64,000 nt of DNA from Cyanobium sp. Cruz-8D1 (GTDB lineage: Bacteria > Cyanobacteriota > Cyanobacteriia > PCC-6307 > Cyanobiaceae): the NCBI RefSeq assembly GCF_024345975.1, contig NZ_JAGQCD010000001.1, positions 62,001-126,000 on the forward strand, written 5' to 3'. Shown piece by piece: positions 15,993 through 23,656 of the stretch (positions are counted from its first letter, which is position 1; every line of letters starts with the position of its first letter). The notes beneath the pieces are model-generated. The model ran no database searches. It had not been told where the DNA came from and worked only from the letters and a program-made list of their open reading frames with translations. The position numbers and the translations under genes are program-made.

Positions 15993-17926
15993 CGGGACAG
16001 GGCGTCGACCAGAGGTGCGGCAGGCAGACCTTCGTCTGGATCGTATTCCGGCACAAGCCGGCGCAGGAGCACAGCGGTCGTCGCCTCGTCCCAGTTGGCC
16101 AGGGCTTCATGCAGCTGCTGGATCAGGGGCAACAGTTGCTCGCTCTCGCGCCTGGGTTCGGTGGCCTTGCGGATCAGCGGGTGCTGGGTGGGTTGGTCGT
16201 CGGTGCCGATCAGCAGCTCTTCGTAGAGCTTTTCCCCTGGCCGCAGACCGGTGTAGTGGATGGCGATGTCGCCGTCACTGTTGTGGTCGTCCCGAACCCG
16301 CAAGCCCGACAGTTCAACCATCTGCCGGGCCAGGTCGGCGATCCTGACCGGTTCTCCCATGTCGAGAAGGAACAGATCGCCGCCGATGGCCATGCCCGTG
16401 GACTGGAGCACCAGCTGGACGGCCTCCGGAATGGTCATGAAGTAGCGGGTGATAGCCGGGTGGGTCACGGTGACGGGGCCGCCTGTGGAGATCTGCTGGT
16501 GGAACAGGGGGATCACCGAGCCAGATGAGCCCAGCACATTGCCGAATCTGACCATGGACAGGATCGGGCCGCCCGTTGCGATCTCGGCGGCGGCCGCCTG
16601 GATCAGCAGCTCGCAGATCCGCTTGCTGGCCCCCATGACATTGGTGGGTCGCACGGCCTTGTCGGTGGAGATCAGGGTGAGTCGGCTGACCCCAGAGGCG
16701 CGGGTGGCGGCGATCACGGCCTCCGTGGCGCCGATGTTGTTGGCAATGCCTGCGCAGAGATTGGCCTCCACGAGGGGGACGTGTTTGTAGGCGGCGGCAT
16801 GGAAGATGGTTTCCACACCGTGCTCCCGGCAGAGCAGGGTGAGGCGGGAGGCGTTGCAGGCATCGCCCAGGACGGCATGCAGTTCGACACCGCCCGGCTT
16901 GGAGCTCAGCTCCCGCTCAATGGCGTAGAGGGCGAACTCATTGCGTTCCAGCAGCAACAGCCGGGTGGCACCGAGTGCCACGACCTGGCGACAGAGTTCG
17001 CTGCCGATCGATCCACCGGCACCCGTCACCATCACCACCTTCCCTTTGACACCGGCCTTGAGCAGCACCGGGTCGGGGTTGGAGGGCTCCCGTCCAAGGA
17101 GATCTTCGATCGCCACGGCGTGCAGGTCGGAAACGATCCTCTGGCCACTGGCCATCTGGGCGAGTGAGGGGATCGAAAGCACTTCCAGACCCCTGTGGGT
17201 GAGCTGGTCGACCAGCAGACGCTTGCGGCGTCTGGACATGGCCGGCATGGCTAGCAGCACCTTGCGGACCCCGTGGCGTTCAATCAGCCGGGGCAGCCGC
17301 AGGGGGGTGTGGATGGCCATGTTCTGGAGTGTGCGGCCATGAATCCCCTCGTCGTCGTCCAGGAAACCAACAATGCGGAATCGGCGGTCGTTGCGCAGGG
17401 CCAGCAGCAGACCCATCCCGGCGGCCCCGGCCCCGTAGATGAGGGTGGCCTCACCCTGGGAGGCCCCCTGGGAGTGGTTGTCGCGCTGGTCAAGGTGATG
17501 GACCAGGACGTCGCGCAGGATGATGCGGCTGGCGATGGCCCCTCCGGTGAACAGCAGCCAGTAGAGAATCCAGAAGGATCGCGGTGGCTGGGGGCCCCCG
17601 ATCAGGGTGCTGATCAGCAGAAGGATCAGCACCATCGCGCCTGAGCGGGGCACGAGCCCGTAGAGAGAATGGCTGCCGGCGTAACGAGTGAGCCCACGGT
17701 ACCAACCAGAGACCACCAACACGGGCAGGCCCGTGATCACGGCGAGGGGCAGCAGCAGGATGGTTGAAGGTAGGAAACCCCTAAGAGATTCGGCGTCGGG
17801 TAAGCGCAGAATGAAAGCCCCAACGTAGGCCGTGATGATCATCAGACCATCAAAAACGACCAGAAGCAGCCTGCGGGCAAGCAGCTGCTTCTGGACATAT
17901 CGGAGGAATGAGAGTTTGGGAATCAA
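15989..17926 (-). CDS. WbpM/FlaA1-type nucleotide-sugar 4,6-dehydratase
   Basis: These inner-membrane enzymes remove water from UDP-GlcNAc to give 4-keto-6-deoxy sugars, the entry to QuiNAc, FucNAc, bacillosamine and similar residues. The 645-residue protein has four N-terminal membrane helices (within 15-140), a first Rossmann motif GAGAAG (165-170) and the catalytic SDR motif TGAGGSIG (301-308). The triad region reads STDK (420-423) with MGASK (431-435), a methionine in place of the usual tyrosine as in WbpM. The start is TTG at 17926, as no ATG fits before the first helix. It is the first gene of the exosortase operon. Confidence 0.92.
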   Translation of the reverse strand: MIPKLSFLRYVQKQLLARRLLLVVFDGLMIITAYVGAFILRLPDAESLRGFLPSTILLLPLAVITGLPVLVVSGWYRGLTRYAGSHSLYGLVPRSGAMVLILLLISTLIGGPQPPRSFWILYWLLFTGGAIASRIILRDVLVHHLDQRDNHSQGASQGEATLIYGAGAAGMGLLLALRNDRRFRIVGFLDDDEGIHGRTLQNMAIHTPLRLPRLIERHGVRKVLLAMPAMSRRRKRLLVDQLTHRGLEVLSIPSLAQMASGQRIVSDLHAVAIEDLLGREPSNPDPVLLKAGVKGKVVMVTGAGGSIGSELCRQVVALGATRLLLLERNEFALYAIERELSSKPGGVELHAVLGDACNASRLTLLCREHGVETIFHAAAYKHVPLVEANLCAGIANNIGATEAVIAATRASGVSRLTLISTDKAVRPTNVMGASKRICELLIQAAAAEIATGGPILSMVRFGNVLGSSGSVIPLFHQQISTGGPVTVTHPAITRYFMTIPEAVQLVLQSTGMAIGGDLFLLDMGEPVRIADLARQMVELSGLRVRDDHNSDGDIAIHYTGLRPGEKLYEELLIGTDDQPTQHPLIRKATEPRRESEQLLPLIQQLHEALANWDEATTAVLLRRLVPEYDPDEGLPAAPLVDALSR

Positions 17927-18214
17927 TCGTTCAGATCGACGAGGATCGATTAATCAGGTGATGAAGGTCTGAAGATTCAACCAATGAATCGAAAGATGAG
18001 GTTCAGCCTGAAATTTCTGGAAAAAGCAGAATAGCCAGGTCTGAGGCTAAGGGCGCTGGTCTGATTGAGAGGTTCATACATTGCTCCAATGGATGGAGTG
18101 ACGAATCGAGGTTAAGCAATGACGCTTGGATCGATGTTCTCATCCAACATTGATGTTATGGAGGAATGGATCATGGGCTGAGTATGAGCTTCTTCAGAGT
18201 AGGTTACCGCCATT
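17927..18214. other. AT-richer intergenic region before the dehydratase-exosortase operon
   Basis: This 288-base gap is clearly richer in A and T than its surroundings. It lies upstream of the dehydratase operon and downstream of the WecA-like gene, so it probably carries that operon's promoter. It holds an imperfect inverted repeat, ATCGATGTT / AACATTGAT (18130-18154), without a T-run on either strand. A short minus-strand ORF (18112-18306) has no protein-like features. Confidence 0.5.
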
Positions 18215-19153
18215 TTATGGAGAGAAGGGGACGGCGCGGTGCCGATCCAGCCAGAGGGCAACAACCAGTTCCGCTGATAGCAGGCCGAGTTCCAGGGCCA
18301 GGCCATGGACGAGAAGGGCCCAGCCCAGCAGGGCGGTGGCGCCGATGTAGAGGAGGGCTACCCGGTCGTGGGGCCAGCCGGCCTGATGCAGGCGCTGGTA
18401 GAGGTGCAGGCGGTGGGCCTGAAAGATCGGCTGGCCTGCCTGCCAGCGGCGCAGAACGCAGAGACAGGGGTCTCCCAGCAGGGGAAAGCCCGCCAGCAGC
18501 AGGCCCAGGGCCATGGCTGGTGTGGCCTGCTGCAGCACCATGCCGGCGATCACCGCCCCGAGGAACGTGCTGCCCACATCCCCCATGAACACCCGGGCCG
18601 GGCTCCAGTTCCAGACCAGGAAGCTCAGCAGGGCCCCGATCAGGGGGAGCAGGCCGTTGCCGCCGGTGGGAGCCATCGCCAGAACGGCAACGCCCAGCAG
18701 CACCGAGGCGCAGCCGGCGACGAGTCCATCGAGGCCATCGCTGAAGTTGACGAAATTGATCACCGCCGTGACCGCGAACCAGGCCACGGGCAGCAGCCAC
18801 CACGCCACGGTCAGGGGGGTGATCGCCACCAGGGCCAGGGCCGTGGTGATCTGAATGCCGTAGCGCCCTGCGGCCGGCAGGTCGAGTCGGTCGTCCAGCA
18901 GGCCCACCAGGGCCAGTGGCAGGCAGAGCAGCGGAATCCAGGCCGGCCAGCCTCCGCCCGCCAGGGGAGCCAGGGCGCTGCCGACCAGCACAAAGGCCAG
19001 GCCGCCGCCCCGGGGGGTGGGCCGTTGGTGGGAGCTGCGGGCGTTGGGCTGATCCACCAGAGCGCGCCGCAGCAACGGCAGGAGAAGGTGAAGGAGCAAG
19101 GCGCCCAGTCCACTCCCCAGCAGCAGCACAGCGGGGGTGTGCAGGGCGGTCAT
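18215..19153 (-). CDS. WecA/WbpL-type polyprenyl-phosphate sugar-1-phosphate transferase
   Basis: This family starts glycan repeats by transferring a HexNAc-1-phosphate from UDP to undecaprenyl phosphate in the cytoplasmic membrane. The 312-residue protein has about ten hydrophobic segments and the family's metal and substrate motifs: LLDDRLDLP, NFVNFSDGLDGL, and VFMGDVGST. The HRLHLYQRLHQAGW segment matches the histidine-rich loop that selects the sugar. It is the only initiating transferase seen in the island and therefore probably sets the first sugar, perhaps the product of the WbpM-type dehydratase. ATG at 19153 overlaps the stop of the upstream gene by four bases. Confidence 0.93.
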   Translation of the reverse strand: MTALHTPAVLLLGSGLGALLLHLLLPLLRRALVDQPNARSSHQRPTPRGGGLAFVLVGSALAPLAGGGWPAWIPLLCLPLALVGLLDDRLDLPAAGRYGIQITTALALVAITPLTVAWWLLPVAWFAVTAVINFVNFSDGLDGLVAGCASVLLGVAVLAMAPTGGNGLLPLIGALLSFLVWNWSPARVFMGDVGSTFLGAVIAGMVLQQATPAMALGLLLAGFPLLGDPCLCVLRRWQAGQPIFQAHRLHLYQRLHQAGWPHDRVALLYIGATALLGWALLVHGLALELGLLSAELVVALWLDRHRAVPFSP

Positions 19154-20094
19154 CGCGCCAGCGGGAGCACAGGGAACGGTTCGGGAGGTCCCCCCAGGAT
19201 GCGATGGGCTGGTGTGAACCCGGCCAGGTCGGCACTCATCCGCAGAAGCGCCTCGAAGTTCTTCGGGGAGAGCAACAGCAGTGGCGCGGCGAGGGACTGG
19301 AAGAGGCGCGGCGGCAGGGCCAGCAGCCGACAGCGTCGGGCCGCATCGCCTGGCGCGCTTGCGTCCTGCAGGCGCCGCAGCATGGTGGCGTAGGCGAGGG
19401 TCTCATCGCCACCGAGGGGCAGGTGTACTTGATGCGAAGGGTCGCCTCCGGCCAGGGGCAGGCGGTCGGCCAGGTGCAGGGCCACGGCGGCCAACTGGCG
19501 GCAGTGGATGGGCTGCCGCAGGCCACCCTGGCCAGGCAGGGGCAGCAGGGGCAGGCGCCGCAGCAGCTGGCGCAGTTTGCTCAGGTTGCGATCGCCCAGG
19601 GGACCGGCCTGGCCGTAGATCAAGGTGGGCGCGAGGATATGCAGCGGGCGGGCGTGGCTGGTGCAGGTCAGGGTCAACTGATCTTCCGCCTGCCCCAGCC
19701 GTTGCACCAGATCCCGGTCGAAGCGATTGGCAGCGAACCGTTTGGTGATCACCGAGGAGGAGGAGCAGGCGATCACCCCCTGCAGGGCGGCGAAGCCGGC
19801 TGGGTTGTCACCGGCAAAACGGGCCAGCCAGGGGGCAAACGTCCAGATGGGGGCAAAGCTCACCAGCACCCCCTTCGGCGCCCTGCTCTCCCCGCAGGCG
19901 TCCTCCAGATCGCAGGGCAGGAATGGCGGTGGATCGCCGCCACCGGCCGGCGGCAGCGCTGGACGTCGGCCGGCCACCACCAGCGAGCGCCCCCTGGCCA
20001 GCTCGATCAGGGCCTGACCGCTTGTGCTTGTGGCACCGAAGAGCGTGATCGGGACGGGGGAGGGGAGGGCCAAGGGGGGATCACATGCAGTCAT
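19150..20094 (-). CDS. NAD(P)-dependent epimerase/reductase-like SDR protein
   Basis: This is a protein of 314 residues (320 if the ATG at 20112 is used). The N-terminal Rossmann motif is LFGATSTSGQAL, a GxxxxxG version of the extended SDR dinucleotide site. A later SSSSVITKR segment stands where the catalytic Ser and Tyr are normally found. The usual YxxxK pair is not clear, so activity is uncertain. Similar enzymes next to WecA/WbpL-type transferases act as 4-keto reductases that make the initiating sugar (as WbpV or FnlB do). That role is inferred from position. It overlaps the WecA-like gene by four bases and the upstream YdcF gene by 14. Confidence 0.72.
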   Translation of the reverse strand: MTACDPPLALPSPVPITLFGATSTSGQALIELARGRSLVVAGRRPALPPAGGGDPPPFLPCDLEDACGESRAPKGVLVSFAPIWTFAPWLARFAGDNPAGFAALQGVIACSSSSVITKRFAANRFDRDLVQRLGQAEDQLTLTCTSHARPLHILAPTLIYGQAGPLGDRNLSKLRQLLRRLPLLPLPGQGGLRQPIHCRQLAAVALHLADRLPLAGGDPSHQVHLPLGGDETLAYATMLRRLQDASAPGDAARRCRLLALPPRLFQSLAAPLLLLSPKNFEALLRMSADLAGFTPAHRILGGPPEPFPVLPLAR

Positions 20095-20827
20095 TTCTAT
20101 CGAGGCGACCATCCCACCCCGTCAGTCTCCAGAGGGAGGCGCGCAGCTGGTCGCGCCAAAGCCGCAGCTGGGATTCGGGCCGCAGATCCCCGGTCTGGGC
20201 GTCGGCCCCTTCCACCTGCCAGCCGGTGCCGGCGTAGACGATCCGGGCGATGGCCAGGGTACGGGCCATGTGGGTTCCGGCTGTTACGAAGGTGAGCTGT
20301 CCCGGTCCGGGCCTGGTCTCCAGGATTCGGGCCAGGGCGGTCACCTGGCCGACGGTGTCGCAACCGGGAAGCAGGCGCAACAGATTCGAGGTGTCCTGCG
20401 GCCAGAGCCTTCGGTTGCGGAGGTGGTTGTAGGTGATGGCCTGGTACTCGGCGTTGCCCTGCAGTACGAGCAGCGCCCCAGGTCGCTCCCGCCAGAGCAG
20501 CAGGGCCGACTGGCTCCGCCAGGGATCCTCGATGAAGGCGGAGATCACCTGGGTCCCCTGGCCGGTCCCCGCCTGCAAAGACTTGGCAGCCTTGCTGGAG
20601 GGCCGGGGTGCGCTGCCCCGGGTCCCCTGCCAGGCGGGTGCGAAAAACCAGGCGACCATGGCCGCGCTGCCCAGGGCCACGGCCCCGAGGCGGGCTCGGC
20701 GGCTGGCCCAGAAGCGTTGCAGGGGGGAACCCTGGATTCTCCGGGGAGCGTTGCGCCGCACCCGTTGCCGCTGCCGTGTCCGCTCTGCCCCGGAAGGCCC
20801 GCTCTCCTCTGGCAAGGGAATTGACAC
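20081..20827 (-). CDS. YdcF/DUF218 family membrane-anchored protein
   Basis: This is a 248-residue protein with a basic N-terminal tail, a single membrane helix (about 47-62, LGAVALGSAAMVAWFF) and a DUF218 domain. Diagnostic parts are LLVLQGNAEYQAITYNHL, the conserved CDTVGQVTALARIL helix (usually xEA/D-T) and VTAGTHMARTLAIARIVY, where YdcF proteins have a Y/T-H-M-x-R motif. Relatives such as ElyC and SanA affect envelope integrity and undecaprenyl-carrier use, but the biochemical function is unknown. The start is GTG at 20827. It lies between glycosyltransferase and sugar-reductase genes, consistent with a role in glycan assembly. Confidence 0.8.
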   Translation of the reverse strand: MSIPLPEESGPSGAERTRQRQRVRRNAPRRIQGSPLQRFWASRRARLGAVALGSAAMVAWFFAPAWQGTRGSAPRPSSKAAKSLQAGTGQGTQVISAFIEDPWRSQSALLLWRERPGALLVLQGNAEYQAITYNHLRNRRLWPQDTSNLLRLLPGCDTVGQVTALARILETRPGPGQLTFVTAGTHMARTLAIARIVYAGTGWQVEGADAQTGDLRPESQLRLWRDQLRASLWRLTGWDGRLDRNDCM

Positions 20828-20843
20828 GCAGGCTCAAATTAGC

Positions 20844-21710
20844 TTATCTGCCCTGTTCCGTTACTTTCCAGTGCCTGCCCGGCGACGGCAGCCGACTCCA
20901 GAGACGCCTGATGTAGCGCAGGCTGAAGGGGATCCCCCAGAGCCAGCCGAAGGCCCGGTGATAGGCCAGCCTGACCTCCTGAAGCCGGCGGCGGGTCTGC
21001 TGGCCGCTGACACCCGCCTCGCCCATGTGCACCAGCTCCAGATCCAGTCCCCGCGCCGAGAGGCCAGCGCAGGTGCTCAGGCGGAGGAAGTAGTCGAGGT
21101 CGGCGGAGAGCCGGAAGAGTGCGGCGAACTGATCGACGCGGCGGCGGGCCCCCGGCCCGATCAGGGTGGCCTGGTGGGGTGGGGTGGAGCCCAGAAACAG
21201 GCGGAGGCGATAGGTCCCGCAGCTCGAGAAGGCCGTGCGGCGTCCCAGTTGCATGGCTCCGTCCTGCCCGGCCCCCGCGTAACGCCCACGGCAGACCACC
21301 AGATTCGGCGGCTGGCCGCTGCGGGGCCCCGGCTGGGTCGCCGCCATGGCCTCCTCGAGCACGGTTGGGCCGGCCGCCCAGTCATCGCTGCCCCAGAACA
21401 GCAGCCAGTGCTCCAAGGGCGTGGCGAGGATGCCCTGGTTCATGGCACCGAAGATGCCCGGAAACGCCGGATCCTGGGGCTGCCAGGTGAAGCGCTTGTC
21501 CCGGTGGCAGAGGGCCTCCAGCCAGGCTCGATGCTCGGGGCCGCTGGGGCCGTCGATGAACAGCACCCGCCAGTGGGGCCAGCTCTGGCGCTGCAGGGAG
21601 GTGACCAGTCGGGGCAGCAGAGCGTAGGAATCGAGGGTGGGAACGATCAGGCTGAGCCCGGTGGCGGCTCCGGGGGGCAACGGGGCGCCTGGGACAGCGG
21701 AGGCGCTCAC
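20844..21710 (-). CDS. Family 2 glycosyltransferase
   Basis: This is a 288-residue GT-A enzyme. The N-terminal LSLIVPTLDSYALLPRLVTSL and LFIDGPSGP are typical of WcaA-type family 2 enzymes that use a nucleotide sugar. The DxD-like motif is the WGSDDW segment after GIFGAMNQGI. No membrane helix is present apart from a hydrophobic C-terminal patch. The GTG start at 21710 gives a GTGA overlap with the carbamoyltransferase stop. Donor and acceptor cannot be deduced. Confidence 0.88.
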   Translation of the reverse strand: MSASAVPGAPLPPGAATGLSLIVPTLDSYALLPRLVTSLQRQSWPHWRVLFIDGPSGPEHRAWLEALCHRDKRFTWQPQDPAFPGIFGAMNQGILATPLEHWLLFWGSDDWAAGPTVLEEAMAATQPGPRSGQPPNLVVCRGRYAGAGQDGAMQLGRRTAFSSCGTYRLRLFLGSTPPHQATLIGPGARRRVDQFAALFRLSADLDYFLRLSTCAGLSARGLDLELVHMGEAGVSGQQTRRRLQEVRLAYHRAFGWLWGIPFSLRYIRRLWSRLPSPGRHWKVTEQGR

Positions 21711-23458
21711 CCCTGCCGGCGGATCAGCACGTCACCCAGCACCAGCAGGTCCATGCGGGTGCGCAGGAAGCAGTCGAGGGCCTGGGCGGGAGTGCAGACG
21801 ATCGGCTCGTTTTCGTTGAACGAGGTGTTCAGCACCATTGGCACGCCCGTCTGATCGGCGAAGGCTCGGATCAGGCGGTAGTAGCGGCCATTGTCCGCCG
21901 CGTTCACGGTCTGGAGACGGCCGCTGCCATCCACATGGGTGACGGCCGGGATGCGGGCGCGCTGCTCCTCACGGATCGGGTAGACCTGCATCATGAAGGG
22001 AACTTCCCCTTCAAGGCTGAACCAGTCGCCGACCGCCTCCTCCAGCACCGAAGGGGCGAAGGGACGGAACGATTCCCTCCGCTTGATCTTGAGGTTGAGG
22101 ATGTCCTTCATGTCGGCGCGACGGGGGTCACCGAGGATCGAACGGTGGCCCAGGGCCCTGGGTCCCCATTCCATGCGGCCATCGAACCAGCCGATCACCA
22201 ACCCCTCGGCGATCGCCGCCGCCACCTGCTCACAGAGGGCCCCTTCCTCCGGTCGCTCCAGGCTGCACTGGGCCTGCTCCAGGGCTGTGCGGGTGGTGGG
22301 ACTGGCCAGCAGCTCCTCCACCTCTCCAGGTGCCGGCTGGCTGCCCAGGTAGGCATGGCGCATCGGTGCGGAGCGGGTCCGCCCCAGCCCGTGCCACACC
22401 GCGAGGGCAGCGCCGAGGGCGCCCCCGGCGTCACCGGCGGCCGCCTGGACGTAGACCCGCTGGAAGGGGGTGGCCAGGGTCACCTTGCCGTTGGCCACCG
22501 AGTTGGCACCGCAGCCGCCGGCGATGCAGAGCTGGTCGCTGGGGTGGTTGCGGTGCAGGGCCCGCAGCAGGTGGAAGAAGGCCTCCTCATACATTGCCTG
22601 GGCCGAACGGGCGATGTCCATGTGGTGCTGCTGGAGCGGCTCCTCCGCCTGGCGCGCAGGGCCGAGCAGGGATTCCAGCTCCGGGCTCCAGTGGCCGCCC
22701 ACCACCGGGGCCCCGTTGCTCCACTGGTGCGGCAGCTTCTGGGTGGCGTGCAGGAAGTAGCGCAGATCCAGGCGATAGGTGCCGTCGGATTGGAGCCGCA
22801 CGATGCGGCGCATGGCCTCCATCCGGGTGGGCTGGCCATAGGGCGCCAGTCCCATCACTTTGTATTCGTCGCCGTAGTTGGGGAAGCCCAGGTACTGGGT
22901 GATCGCCGTGTAGAAGGCGCCGAGGGAATGGGGGAACCAGATCTGGCCATCCAGGCTGAGTTGGTTACCGTGGCCATGGCCCCAGGCGCCGCTGGCGAAG
23001 TCGCCGAAGCCATCGACCGAGATCACGGCCGCCTCCTGGAAGGGGGAGGCGAAGAAGGCCGAGGCCAGGTGGGCCCGGTGGTGCTCCACGAAGTGCAGTC
23101 GTGCCCCGATCTCGGCCCCTGGAAAGGCCAGGGCCAGCTGCTGGGCCAGGCCCGCCCGTTCGCGCTTGTTGCGCCACCGCGCCACCAGGAAGCGGGGATC
23201 GGGGCGGTGCCCCAGGGTGTACGCCACCTTGCGCCAGCGGTGGGCCCCCGGCTGGGAGTTGATGGCGATGTGGTCGAGCTCGGCCGGCCCGACGCCGGCA
23301 TCGGCCAGGCACCAGGCGATGGCCTCGGTGGGGAAGCCGGCCCAGTGCTTGATGCGGCGGAAGCGCTCCTCCTCGGCGGCGGCCACGATCACCCCATCCC
23401 GGATCAGGGCGGCGGCCGCATCGGCGTGGAAGGCATTGATGCCCAGGATGAGCGTCAT
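21707..23458 (-). CDS. NodU/CmcH-family O-carbamoyltransferase
   Basis: These enzymes use carbamoyl phosphate and ATP to carbamoylate hydroxyl groups of sugars or other scaffolds. The 583-residue protein has the two-domain layout. The N-terminal Kae1-like domain holds GINAFHADAAAALI and the metal-binding HHRAHLASAF motif. The C-terminal domain has GWFDGRMEWGPRALGHRSILGDPR, SFRPFAPSVLEE and VLNTSFNENEPIV. All the expected parts are present, so it should be active. In this island the likely acceptor is a polysaccharide sugar, which is inference. The gene is preceded by a 198-base gap. Confidence 0.93.
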   Translation of the reverse strand: MTLILGINAFHADAAAALIRDGVIVAAAEEERFRRIKHWAGFPTEAIAWCLADAGVGPAELDHIAINSQPGAHRWRKVAYTLGHRPDPRFLVARWRNKRERAGLAQQLALAFPGAEIGARLHFVEHHRAHLASAFFASPFQEAAVISVDGFGDFASGAWGHGHGNQLSLDGQIWFPHSLGAFYTAITQYLGFPNYGDEYKVMGLAPYGQPTRMEAMRRIVRLQSDGTYRLDLRYFLHATQKLPHQWSNGAPVVGGHWSPELESLLGPARQAEEPLQQHHMDIARSAQAMYEEAFFHLLRALHRNHPSDQLCIAGGCGANSVANGKVTLATPFQRVYVQAAAGDAGGALGAALAVWHGLGRTRSAPMRHAYLGSQPAPGEVEELLASPTTRTALEQAQCSLERPEEGALCEQVAAAIAEGLVIGWFDGRMEWGPRALGHRSILGDPRRADMKDILNLKIKRRESFRPFAPSVLEEAVGDWFSLEGEVPFMMQVYPIREEQRARIPAVTHVDGSGRLQTVNAADNGRYYRLIRAFADQTGVPMVLNTSFNENEPIVCTPAQALDCFLRTRMDLLVLGDVLIRRQG

Positions 23459-23656
23459 GAAGCTGGTGAACCGGTAAGCGCGTGCACAGTCATGGAGCCG
23501 GCAGTGTGACTCTCAGGATCCGATCGGCTTGGATCTCCCTGAATGGAAGGTCGGCACCACGGCGCCGACAACCGGGAGGGAGGGACATCCAGTGGCAGGC
23601 GGATCTTAGGGGAGATTTCCGCAGGCAGCCCAGGCACGCATGGTGGCGGGGGGCGA
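23459..23656. other. Intergenic region between carbamoyltransferase and asparagine synthase
   Basis: This 198-base gap is upstream of the carbamoyltransferase and downstream of asnB, both minus strand. It probably carries the promoter for the block from the carbamoyltransferase to the WecA-like gene. Short self-complementary patches are present, but no terminator with a T-run was seen. Confidence 0.4.

Noticed and set aside
18112-18306. 64-codon minus-strand ORF in the AT-richer gap
   Set aside because: It overlaps the end of the WecA-like gene, and it has no hydrophobic, helical or conserved pattern that I recognise.
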